From Bacillota bacterium (GTDB lineage Bacteria; Bacillota; Clostridia; Lachnospirales; Cellulosilyticaceae), in NCBI GenBank assembly GCA_023436395.1, contig JAEZJJ010000005.1, positions 1 through 63,635 of the forward strand: a DNA stretch of 63,635 nt, in the 5' to 3' direction. Each line of letters opens with the position of its first letter. Position 1 is the first letter of the stretch. The position numbers and the translations under genes were made by a program. Positions 52,421 to 59,956 of the stretch are shown piece by piece. The notes below the pieces were generated by a model. It saw nothing but the letters and a program-made list of their open reading frames with translations, was not told the origin of the DNA and did no database searches.

Positions 52421-53770
52421 ATGAAGAAAAAAATGGGCATAGTCCTGTTATTATGCATCATTTTAATTGGAGCAGGAATAAGCTACTATAACTCACAAAG
52501 CAAAGAGGCTATGGGGCAGACTGTAGAAGAGGAAGAAGTTACTCAGAAGATTTGTTCCTTAGAGGGAAATGTAAGACGTATAGAAATAAAGAACACTCAA
52601 ACGACTGTTTTAGAAAGGCAAGATCAAGAATGGTTTAATTCAGCTTATAAGGATTTAAAATATGATTGGTCTAGTGTACATTCATGGTTATCAGATCTAA
52701 GAAGTATGGAAAGTAAGGAAATCATACATAAGGTACAGGATGAAAGTATATATGGCATTGATGAACAATCTGTTACAATTACTTTATATGATGAGATGAA
52801 TAATAGTCAAATCTTTAAAGTGGGAAAGAGTATACAAGATAAAGATTTATTGTATGTAGCAACTGACCGTATGCAAGGGGTATATGGTGTGGCTATAAAT
52901 GCACAAGAAAAATTTCTAAAAGATCCAAACAGCTTCGTAATAGCTCAGTTAAATGCACCTAGTGTAGATGAAATTCAAGACATAACTTTTGATTTAAAGG
53001 GAGAAAAAAGTGTCGGGCTAAAAAAAGTAAATGATTTAGGTCATGACAAATGGTATTTAGTAGACTACTATAAAGGAAGTTATGGCGTCCAATCAGAAGT
53101 CTTAGAAAATATTTTGGAAATATTAAGAGGTATGAAAGCAGAAAGTTTTGCAGGAATAATAACAGATACGCAAGACTACGGCTTATCCAAACCACAGGTG
53201 GTAATAACTCTTAATAATGAGTGGTCATTAAGTTTAAGTAAGATGGAAGGGAATAGGGTTTATGGAAGAGTTAATCAGAAGCCCTATGCTTATGCTATAA
53301 ACAAAGAAGTTTTGGAGCAACTTGTAAGTTTAAAGCCTTTTAGTATGATTAAAAAGGAAGTATTAGAAATGACATTACAAGGAAATAAAGAAATCATACT
53401 TGAGAATCCACAAGGTAAGTATACTTTAAGTTTAAAGGATAAAAATGAAGGACAAATTGCTACTCAGCCTATAGGGTATTTAAATAATAAGGAATTAACT
53501 AAAGAACAAATTTCAGAATTAATGACAGTATTAAATAGTAGTATTTGGATAGAAGCAGCGCTTCAAAATCCAGAAATTGAGCAAAAAGAAGAAAGAAAAG
53601 CAGAAATCACAATTACCTGTAAGATGACAAATGGGCAAGAAGATAAAATTGAGCTTATTCCTTATGATATTAATTATTATATATTACGTACTAATGGTGA
53701 AATTGAGTTTGCAGTAAACAAAGATAAGGCAACTAAATTATTTAGCACTCTTCATCATATGACGAAATAA
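52421..53770 (+). CDS. DUF4340 domain protein, membrane anchored
   Basis: A 449-residue exported protein with a single N-terminal membrane anchor (about 5-23) and a large beta-rich extracytoplasmic part. The segment YDWSSVHSWLSDLRSMESKEII with IYGIDEQSVTITLYD and the later EILRGMKAESFAG with YGLSKPQVVITL show the repeated DUF4340 unit. In other bacteria this family accompanies gliding/ABC-type GldG components; no such gene is here. A TAGGAGGA site precedes the ATG. Function unknown. Confidence 0.8.
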   Translation: MKKKMGIVLLLCIILIGAGISYYNSQSKEAMGQTVEEEEVTQKICSLEGNVRRIEIKNTQTTVLERQDQEWFNSAYKDLKYDWSSVHSWLSDLRSMESKEIIHKVQDESIYGIDEQSVTITLYDEMNNSQIFKVGKSIQDKDLLYVATDRMQGVYGVAINAQEKFLKDPNSFVIAQLNAPSVDEIQDITFDLKGEKSVGLKKVNDLGHDKWYLVDYYKGSYGVQSEVLENILEILRGMKAESFAGIITDTQDYGLSKPQVVITLNNEWSLSLSKMEGNRVYGRVNQKPYAYAINKEVLEQLVSLKPFSMIKKEVLEMTLQGNKEIILENPQGKYTLSLKDKNEGQIATQPIGYLNNKELTKEQISELMTVLNSSIWIEAALQNPEIEQKEERKAEITITCKMTNGQEDKIELIPYDINYYILRTNGEIEFAVNKDKATKLFSTLHHMTK

Positions 53771-53788
53771 TCAAGTAAAATACTCAAG

Positions 53789-53827
53789 AAAGAACTCCAT
53801 GTGATCAATACAAGGAGTTCTTTTTTA
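53789..53827 (+). terminator. Terminator after the DUF4340 gene
   Basis: A 9-bp stem (53790-53798 with 53814-53822) followed by a T-run. Confidence 0.88.
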
Positions 53828-53865
53828 GAATGATAATCAATAAATTAAAGAAAAAAGGAGATACT

Positions 53866-54111
53866 ATGTACTATATCTATATATTAAAGTGCAGTGATGA
53901 TACATATTACACAGGTTATACCAATAACATAGAAAAACGTTTCCGTGCACATAATAACAAGAAAGGTGCAAAATATACAAAAGGAAGAACGCCTGTTACG
54001 TTGGTGTATCAAGAAAGTTTTGAATCGAAAACAGAGGCTTTAAAACGAGAATATGCTATTAAACAAATGAGTAGAAGTGAAAAAGAAAAGCTGATGAATA
54101 TAAAAGCTTGA
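53866..54111 (+). CDS. GIY-YIG nuclease family protein (YhbQ/YazA-like)
   Basis: An 81-residue single-domain GIY-YIG protein. It shows YYIYILKCSDDTYYTGYTNN, with the conserved Arg in EKRFRAHN and the catalytic Glu near EALKREYAIK. Small members of this family act on DNA repair intermediates in some bacteria, but the role here is open. An AAAGGAG site selects the ATG at 53866 over the opening at 53830. Twelve bases separate it from the YitT gene, suggesting an operon. Confidence 0.9.
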   Translation: MYYIYILKCSDDTYYTGYTNNIEKRFRAHNNKKGAKYTKGRTPVTLVYQESFESKTEALKREYAIKQMSRSEKEKLMNIKA

Positions 54112-54123
54112 GGAGTTGATTAA

Positions 54124-54969
54124 ATGAAGCAGTCAATAAAGGAATATATAGGAATTATATTAGGTGCATTATTAATTGCTATAGGACTTTATTTTTTTTG
54201 GGCACCATCTAATTTAGCAGCAGGAGGAGTAAGTGGATTAGCTATTGTATTAAAAGCTATTTTTCCTGTAGTTCCTATTGGTGTAATCATTTTTATTTTA
54301 GACTGTATCATGTTTATGATTGGCTTTATAATGCTGGGAAAAAGTTTTGGGTTTAGAAGTTTAATCTGTAGTATATCCGTATCATGTATTATGACAATAT
54401 TAGAAATTATTTGGCCTAATTGGCAACCTATAAGTGATGATTTATTGATCTTACTTATTTTTGGGGCTTTGTTTATTGCAATTGGGCAGGCAATAGTATT
54501 TAATTTAGAGGCTTCATCAGGAGGAACAGATATTATTGCGAAAATAATAACAAAATATATACGTCTTAATATTGGGACTGCCTTAATGATTGCAGATATG
54601 ACAGTAGTACTTTTAGCAATAGGTATTTTTGGAATTGAGAAAGGGCTTTATGCAGCATTAGGCGTACTTATTACAACAAACTTAATTGATTATTTGATTT
54701 CAGGCTTTAATGTGCAACGCTATGTGTTAATTGTACCCTCAGAGATAGAAAAAGTAGGAGAAATTAATCATTATATTTTAGAAACTTTAAAAAGAGGTGC
54801 TACAACCTATAAGGCAGAAGGTGCTTACAGTAAAGCACCCAAACAAGTAATTGCAACTGTTATAGACCGACGAGAATTTATAGAACTTAAGAAGCAAATT
54901 GTTAAAATAGATCCCTTAGCCTTTATGACAGTACAAAATTTACATGAAGTTATTGGAGAAGGTTTTTAA
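54124..54969 (+). CDS. YitT family membrane protein
   Basis: A 281-residue inner-membrane protein. Five hydrophobic segments lie between about 10 and 190, starting with GALLIAIGLYFFWAPSNLAAGGVSGLAI and including LEASSGGTDIIAKII. A cytosolic DUF2179 domain (about 205-281) shows TLKRGATTYKAEGAY and ATVIDRREFIELKKQI. Members are widespread in Firmicutes with no firm function. It forms a likely operon with the GIY-YIG gene and ends at a hairpin. Confidence 0.92.
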   Translation: MKQSIKEYIGIILGALLIAIGLYFFWAPSNLAAGGVSGLAIVLKAIFPVVPIGVIIFILDCIMFMIGFIMLGKSFGFRSLICSISVSCIMTILEIIWPNWQPISDDLLILLIFGALFIAIGQAIVFNLEASSGGTDIIAKIITKYIRLNIGTALMIADMTVVLLAIGIFGIEKGLYAALGVLITTNLIDYLISGFNVQRYVLIVPSEIEKVGEINHYILETLKRGATTYKAEGAYSKAPKQVIATVIDRREFIELKKQIVKIDPLAFMTVQNLHEVIGEGF

Positions 54970-55001
54970 ATGTTAAATGAATGACAGTAAATAACCTTAT
55001 T

Positions 55002-55050
55002 AAGGTGAGATTTAAGTATTGAAAAAGTAAGCTTAAACCTCACCTTTAGA
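55002..55050 (+). terminator. Hairpin after yitT
   Basis: A 15-bp stem with one mismatch (55002-55016 with 55032-55046). The tail is weakly T-rich. Confidence 0.7.
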
Positions 55051-55098
55051 TTTGCAGAGATTTTTTTGGATAATTAATAAAATTTTAAGAAAATTAAG

Positions 55099-55127
55099 TT
55101 GACAATAGGATATAAAAAGAATATACT
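55099..55127 (+). promoter_or_regulatory. Promoter of the Rrf2-cysK operon
   Basis: TTGACA at 55099-55104, a 17-bp spacer and TATACT at 55122-55127, 38 bases before the regulator's start codon. Confidence 0.85.
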
Positions 55128-55165
55128 ACAAAACATAGAGAAATACTAGGAATGAAGGAGGGACT

Positions 55166-55621
55166 ATGAAAGTATCCACAAAGGCAAGATATGGTTTACG
55201 CGCATTGGTAGACTTAGCAGTTCATTCAACAGGAGATCAAGTACCTTTAGCATATATTGCACAAAGACAGTTGTTATCTGCTAATTATATGGAACAAGTT
55301 TTTTCTAGTTTAAAAAAAACAGGTATTGTAAAAAGTATCAAAGGGGCACAAGGTGGTTATATCTTAGCAAGGCGTAGCTGCGATATCACAGTGGGAGAAA
55401 TTATTCGCGCTATTGAAGGAGAGATTGTCATAGTAGAAGAAGAGGAAATAAAGGATAATGTCTCTCTTATTTATATAAGTATGCAAAAGTGTTTACAGGA
55501 ACAAGTTTGGAATAAAATTACTGAAGCAATATGTCAGGTCATTGATCATATCACTTTAGAGGACTTGATGAAAGAGTATGAGAAGCTTAATCAAAAAGAT
55601 ATATTAATGTATTATATATAA
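55166..55621 (+). CDS. Rrf2 family regulator, CymR-like
   Basis: A 151-residue Rrf2 transcription factor. The winged helix opens with STKARYGLRALVDLA, and IAQRQLLSANYMEQVFSSLKKTGIVKSIKGAQGGY is the recognition region. The three-cysteine cluster motif of IscR is absent, which suggests a CymR-type cysteine-metabolism repressor instead. The next gene, cysK, starts 16 bases after its stop. In Bacillus CymR forms its repressor complex with CysK, so the pairing supports the call. Self-regulation of the shared promoter is likely but inferred. Confidence 0.85.
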   Translation: MKVSTKARYGLRALVDLAVHSTGDQVPLAYIAQRQLLSANYMEQVFSSLKKTGIVKSIKGAQGGYILARRSCDITVGEIIRAIEGEIVIVEEEEIKDNVSLIYISMQKCLQEQVWNKITEAICQVIDHITLEDLMKEYEKLNQKDILMYYI

Positions 55622-55637
55622 AATGGGAGGAATGAAG

Positions 55638-56567
55638 ATGGCAAAGATTTCAAAGAATATTACAGAACTAATAGGAAATACCCCTTTATTAGAAGTAGGA
55701 CAATATGGAAGAAATGAAGGATTAGAGGCTACACTAATTGTAAAATTAGAATATTTTAATCCAGGAAGTAGTGTAAAGGATCGTATTGGGTTTTATATGA
55801 TTGAAGAAGCAGAGAAAAAAGGACTTATTACAAGTGAAACCACTATTATTGAGCCAACAAGTGGGAATACTGGTATTGCGCTAGCCTATATTTGCGCGGC
55901 AAAAGGGTATAAACTTATTTTAACCATGCCGGATACAATGAGTATAGAACGTCGTAATATATTAAAAGCCTTAGGTGCAGAACTTGTTCTTACAGAAGGG
56001 GCAAAAGGAATGAAGGGGGCCATTGAAAAAGCAGAAGAACTTGCTAAGGAAAAAGCGCCATACTTTATACCACAACAGTTTAATAATCCAGCAAATCCTC
56101 TAGCACATCGATCAACAACAGCTCTTGAAATATGGAATGATACAGATGGAAAAGTGGATATCTTTGTAGCTGGTGTTGGTACAGGTGGGACTATATCAGG
56201 TGTAGGAAGTATACTCAAAGAAAAGAAACCAGAAGTCAAAATTGTGGCTGTTGAACCAGCTGATTCTCCAGTGCTTTCTGGAGGGAAACCAGGTCCACAT
56301 AAGATTCAAGGAATAGGTGCAGGGTTTGTACCGAGTGTATTTAATAGAGATGTAGTAGATGAAATTATAGGTGTAAGTAATGAAGCGGCTTTTGAAGCAA
56401 CCAGAAAACTTGCAAAAACAGAAGGTGTGCTAGTAGGTATTTCGTCAGGTGCTGCCCTTTACGCAGCTACAGAAATTGCAAAGAGACCGGAAAATAAGGG
56501 TAAAAAAATTGTTGTGCTTTTACCAGATACGGGAGAACGTTATTTATCTACCCCTCTATTTTCATAG
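55638..56567 (+). CDS. cysK: Cysteine synthase A (O-acetylserine sulfhydrylase)
   Basis: A 309-residue PLP enzyme making cysteine from O-acetylserine and sulfide. The Schiff-base lysine is K47 in NPGSSVKDRIG. The substrate loop TSGNTGIAL and the PLP phosphate loop GTGGTISG follow, and the C-terminus shows ISSGAAL and VLLPDTGERYLSTPLF. A GGGAGG site fits the ATG at 55638 rather than the openings at 55623 or 55632. It is coupled to the CymR-like gene, matching the known CymR-CysK signalling pair. Confidence 0.96.
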   Translation: MAKISKNITELIGNTPLLEVGQYGRNEGLEATLIVKLEYFNPGSSVKDRIGFYMIEEAEKKGLITSETTIIEPTSGNTGIALAYICAAKGYKLILTMPDTMSIERRNILKALGAELVLTEGAKGMKGAIEKAEELAKEKAPYFIPQQFNNPANPLAHRSTTALEIWNDTDGKVDIFVAGVGTGGTISGVGSILKEKKPEVKIVAVEPADSPVLSGGKPGPHKIQGIGAGFVPSVFNRDVVDEIIGVSNEAAFEATRKLAKTEGVLVGISSGAALYAATEIAKRPENKGKKIVVLLPDTGERYLSTPLFS

Positions 56568-56583
56568 AAGATATCGAAAAAAG

Positions 56584-56628
56584 AAAATGCTGAGTTTATC
56601 TATTTAAAGATCACTCAGCATTTTTTAT
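56584..56628 (+). terminator. Terminator after cysK
   Basis: A 12-bp stem (56584-56595 with 56613-56624) ending in T6. Confidence 0.9.
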
Positions 56629-56737
56629 GTCTAAATAGAGATTAATATATGTATAATTAATGATAAACAGTGAAAAATGGTCTTATATAGAAAAATATGA
56701 TATATTTGAAGAGATGATTCAAAAGAGGAGAGATAAG

Positions 56738-57415
56738 ATGGTAACATTTAATAATAGTTGGGATGAAAAACTCATAGATGAATTTGACAAGCCTTATTAT
56801 CAAGCACTACGTGAATTTTTAAAAGAAGAATACAATGCAGAGACGATTTATCCAAGTATGCATGATATTTTTAATGCTTTAAAGACAACAAGTTATGAAG
56901 ATGTAAAAGTAGTCATTTTAGGACAAGATCCATATCATGGTCCGAGGCAAGCTCATGGCATGGCTTTTTCTGTACAGCCAGGTGTAAAGGTACCTCCTTC
57001 TCTTGTCAATATTTATAAAGAACTACAAGCAACTTTAGGATGCTATATACCAGATAATGGATATCTTATGAAATGGGCAGAGCAAGGGGTTCTATTACTC
57101 AATACAGTACTTACTGTAAGAGCAGGAAAGCCACAATCTCATAAAGGAAAAGGTTGGGAAATTTTTACTGATCGTGTGATAAGTTTATTAAATGAGAGAA
57201 ATGACCCTATCATTTTTCTTTTATGGGGGGCACCTGCTAAGAAGAAGGCAGAATTGATTACAGCTTCGCAACATAAAATTTTGACCGCAGCTCATCCTAG
57301 TCCACTATCTGCTTATCATGGCTTTTTCGGATGTAATCATTTTAAAAAAGTGAATACGTATTTAGTAGAAATGGGTAAAACGCCTATTGATTTTCAAATT
57401 GAAAATTTAAAGTAG
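56738..57415 (+). CDS. ung: Uracil-DNA glycosylase (family 1)
   Basis: A 225-residue base-excision-repair enzyme that removes uracil from DNA. The catalytic motif GQDPYHG carries D64, and the second motif HPSPLSAYHGFFG completes the family 1 signature. LLLNTVLTVRAGKPQSH is also typical. The frame is open from 56660, but a GAGGAG site selects the ATG at 56738, which gives the standard length. It is monocistronic. I see no LexA box upstream. Confidence 0.97.
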   Translation: MVTFNNSWDEKLIDEFDKPYYQALREFLKEEYNAETIYPSMHDIFNALKTTSYEDVKVVILGQDPYHGPRQAHGMAFSVQPGVKVPPSLVNIYKELQATLGCYIPDNGYLMKWAEQGVLLLNTVLTVRAGKPQSHKGKGWEIFTDRVISLLNERNDPIIFLLWGAPAKKKAELITASQHKILTAAHPSPLSAYHGFFGCNHFKKVNTYLVEMGKTPIDFQIENLK

Positions 57416-57444
57416 AAAGTTATATATTGTAACAATACGATAAA

Positions 57445-57472
57445 TTGACTTGACAAATTATTTTTGTATAAT
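57445..57472 (+). promoter_or_regulatory. Promoter of the asnA T-box leader
   Basis: TTGACT at 57445-57450, a 16-bp spacer and TATAAT at 57467-57472, placing transcription start near 57480. Confidence 0.75.
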
Positions 57473-57494
57473 TAGAATGATTATATAAATCTAA

Positions 57495-57772
57495 AAAATA
57501 AAGACGATGAAAAGACGAGTAAATCTTTACTAAGGTTTAAAGAGAGCCGAGGGAGCTGAAAATCGGTAACAAGGTAAAGATGGAAGAACAGCTTGGAGTT
57601 GCTAATCGAACAGTCATAGGCTTAGTAGACTTAGACGGGATAGACCGTTATATCTAAAACGTATCGAGAAATCTGTACGTTATGGAGAGGATTTTAGTTT
57701 ACTAAAATCAATTAGGGTGGCAATCGCGAATAACCTTCGTCCCTTTGTGAATAAGGGAAGAAGGTTTTTTAT
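57495..57772 (+). promoter_or_regulatory. T-box leader, asparagine-specific
   Basis: Stem I starts near 57500 with the AGTA element at 57518-57521. The helix 57523-57530 with 57574-57581 closes above the specifier loop. The specifier on the 3' side reads AAC (57587-57589), an Asn codon, followed by A as usual. The conserved T-box sequence AGGGTGGCAATCGCG is at 57714-57728. A terminator (57732-57771; GAAGGTT arm and T6) competes with the antiterminator. Uncharged tRNA-Asn would allow transcription of asnA. Confidence 0.93.
57732..57772 (+). terminator. Regulated terminator of the asnA T-box
   Basis: AACCTTC and CCCTT arms pair with AAGGG and GAAGGTT, followed by T6. The left arm also takes part in the antiterminator with the T-box sequence. 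Confidence 0.88.
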
Positions 57773-57793
57773 ATTTAAAAGGAGGTATATGTC

Positions 57794-58801
57794 ATGCAAG
57801 TAAAAATTCCAGAAGGTTATAAAGCCAAATTAGACTTAAGAGAAACTGAAGTAGCTATTAAAAAGTTAAAGGATTACTTTGAAAATGCCCTATCTTATGA
57901 ACTCTATTTAACAAGAGTATCTGCACCACTTTTTGTAAAACCAGAAACAGGATTAAATGATAATTTAAATGGGACAGAAAGAGCTGTTTCATTTGATATT
58001 TTAGATGATAATTATGCAGTAGCAGAAGTGGTTCATTCTCTTGCGAAATGGAAAAGAATGGCTCTTAGTAGATATGAATTTGGGATCAATGAGGGACTTT
58101 ACACGGATATGAATGCCATTCGTCGAGATGAAGAATTAGATAACTTACATTCCATTTATGTAGATCAATGGGATTGGGAAAAAGTCATTACAAAAGACAT
58201 GAGAAATGTAGATTTCTTACAAAAAACAGTAAGACAAATTTATAGAGCTTTTATTCGAACACAAAATTTCATTACTGAAGAATATCCTATTCTTGAAAAA
58301 TGGTTACCAGAAGAGATTTACTTTGTAACAGCTGAGGAATTACTAAATCGTTATCCAGAACTTACAGCGAAAGAAAGAGAAAATAAGATTTGTGAAGAAA
58401 AGAAGGCTGTATTTGTGATGCAAATAGGTGGCACTTTATCTAATGGTGAGAGACATGATGGTAGAGCACCAGACTATGATGACTGGACACTTAATGGAGA
58501 TATTATATTCTGGAATCCATTATTAGAGAGTGCCATTGAATTATCCTCTATGGGCATTCGTGTAGATGAAGAAGCACTGGAAAAACAATTAGAGATTGCA
58601 GGATGCCAAAATCGCAAAAACTTAGCATTTCATAAAGGTGTATTAGAAAGACAATTACCTTATACTATTGGTGGTGGTATTGGTCAATCTAGAATTTGCA
58701 TGTATTTTTTACAAAAAGCACATATAGGAGAAGTTCAAGCCTCTATATGGCCACAAGAAATGATTGATATTTGTGAAGGAAAGCATATTCATTTATTATA
58801 A
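57794..58801 (+). CDS. asnA: Aspartate-ammonia ligase (asparagine synthetase A)
   Basis: A 335-residue class II aminoacyl-tRNA-synthetase-like enzyme that makes asparagine from aspartate, ammonia and ATP. Motifs are TRVSAPLFV, GLNDNLNGTERAVSFD, HSLAKWKRMAL, and the C-terminal IGGGIGQSRICM. A GGAGGT site lies just before the ATG. The T-box upstream senses tRNA-Asn charging, so the enzyme is induced by asparagine shortage. It is monocistronic, with a clear terminator. Confidence 0.97.
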   Translation: MQVKIPEGYKAKLDLRETEVAIKKLKDYFENALSYELYLTRVSAPLFVKPETGLNDNLNGTERAVSFDILDDNYAVAEVVHSLAKWKRMALSRYEFGINEGLYTDMNAIRRDEELDNLHSIYVDQWDWEKVITKDMRNVDFLQKTVRQIYRAFIRTQNFITEEYPILEKWLPEEIYFVTAEELLNRYPELTAKERENKICEEKKAVFVMQIGGTLSNGERHDGRAPDYDDWTLNGDIIFWNPLLESAIELSSMGIRVDEEALEKQLEIAGCQNRKNLAFHKGVLERQLPYTIGGGIGQSRICMYFLQKAHIGEVQASIWPQEMIDICEGKHIHLL

Positions 58802-58816
58802 ATCCTACATAAGAAG

Positions 58817-58848
58817 AAAAGCAGCCCTTAAGAAAGGCTGCTTTTATA
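58817..58848 (+). terminator. Terminator after asnA
   Basis: A perfect 10-bp stem (58817-58826 with 58836-58845) ending in TTTTAT. Confidence 0.88.
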
Positions 58849-58937
58849 CATTGACTTAATAAAATTTAAAATGTGATGAAGCATAAAAAGACAGATATGA
58901 TGCACAATAATCCTAATAAAATGAAGAGGAGTAGGAT

Positions 58938-59372
58938 ATGTTTATTAGTATTATTACAGCGCTTATATCTGGTCTTTTAATGAGTGTACAAGGTGTTTTT
59001 AACACAAGAGTTACAGAAAAATCTGGTCTTTGGTTTACAAGTAGTATTGTGCATTTTGTTGCTTTTATATGTTGTTTGGCGGTACTATTTTTTGTACGTG
59101 ATGCTAATGTAGAAGGGCTTAAAACTGTGAATAAATGGTATCTGTTAGGAGGTGTCCTAGGGGCAGGGATTACCTATACAGTTATTGTTGCCATTTCTAA
59201 ATTGGGGCCAGCTTATGCAGTTATGCTTATTTTGATTGCTCAGATGTCAGCTGCCTATTTGATTGAAATATTAGGTTGGTTTGGCACAGAAAAAGCAAGT
59301 TTTATGTGGACAAAATTAGTTGGCTTTCTCATTATGATTGGTGGGATTATTGTATTCCAATGGAAAAGGTAA
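58938..59372 (+). CDS. DUF606 (YdcZ-like) DMT-type membrane protein
   Basis: A 144-residue protein with five hydrophobic helices and the DUF606 pattern GLLMSVQGVFNTRVTEKSG, WYLLGGVLGAGITYTVIVAISKLGPAYAVMLILIAQ. The family belongs to the drug/metabolite transporter superfamily; members are half-size and occur singly or in pairs. Only one copy is here. An AGAGGAGT site precedes the ATG. The substrate is unknown. Confidence 0.9.
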   Translation: MFISIITALISGLLMSVQGVFNTRVTEKSGLWFTSSIVHFVAFICCLAVLFFVRDANVEGLKTVNKWYLLGGVLGAGITYTVIVAISKLGPAYAVMLILIAQMSAAYLIEILGWFGTEKASFMWTKLVGFLIMIGGIIVFQWKR

Positions 59373-59383
59373 ATAGTGAGCTT

Positions 59384-59427
59384 CAAAAAAGAACATATCA
59401 TAGTGAACTGATATGTTCTTTTTTTGA
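59384..59427. terminator. Bidirectional terminator between the DUF606 gene and nrdG
   Basis: A perfect 17-bp stem (59384-59400 with 59409-59425) with A- and T-runs on its ends, between converging genes. Confidence 0.9.
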
Positions 59428-59455
59428 AAAGCTAAAGACGCTTATGGGGCATAAG

Positions 59456-59956
59456 TTAGACAGGAGAATCACTTTCAATGATTTTAAGAATGTTACCTTC
59501 TTGTAAATGAATAATACGTTGATTACGGGAGCCTCGATAAAGTAAATGTTCCTCTTGCTCTGCTAAGATAAATGGTCCATCTATTAGGACGTCAATTAAT
59601 TTTAGGAGTTTACTTTTACAAGGGTCTTCTATAAGTTTTTCATAAGTATAACCTGAATAACACCACAGGTTAAGTCCTGCCTCTTTAATGGCCGTAGCCA
59701 ATGGAATTAAGGCCTCTGACTGCTCAAAAGGCTCTCCCCCGGAGAAGGTCACCCCATCAATAAGAGGTCGGTTTTTTAGAATAGCTTCTAAGAGGTTAGT
59801 ATCTTCTACTAAATCACCATACTGAAAGTCTTGCATTTCTGGGTTATGGCAGCCAGGACAAGCGTGAAGACACCCAGACAGAAAGAGAACACTTCGAAAG
59901 CCCTCTCCATTAACTGTAGAATGTTCTAAAAAACCAGCGACTTGTAATTGACTCAT
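59456..59956 (-). CDS. nrdG: Anaerobic ribonucleotide reductase activating protein
   Basis: A 166-residue radical SAM enzyme that installs the glycyl radical on NrdD. The cluster motif is C29-LHA-C33-PG-C36, followed by CHNPEMQDF and the FSGGEPF strand. The start overlaps the nrdD stop in an ATGA arrangement, so the two proteins are made together. It is the second gene of an nrdDG operon and ends at a terminator. Confidence 0.96.
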   Translation of the reverse strand: MSQLQVAGFLEHSTVNGEGFRSVLFLSGCLHACPGCHNPEMQDFQYGDLVEDTNLLEAILKNRPLIDGVTFSGGEPFEQSEALIPLATAIKEAGLNLWCYSGYTYEKLIEDPCKSKLLKLIDVLIDGPFILAEQEEHLLYRGSRNQRIIHLQEGNILKIIESDSPV

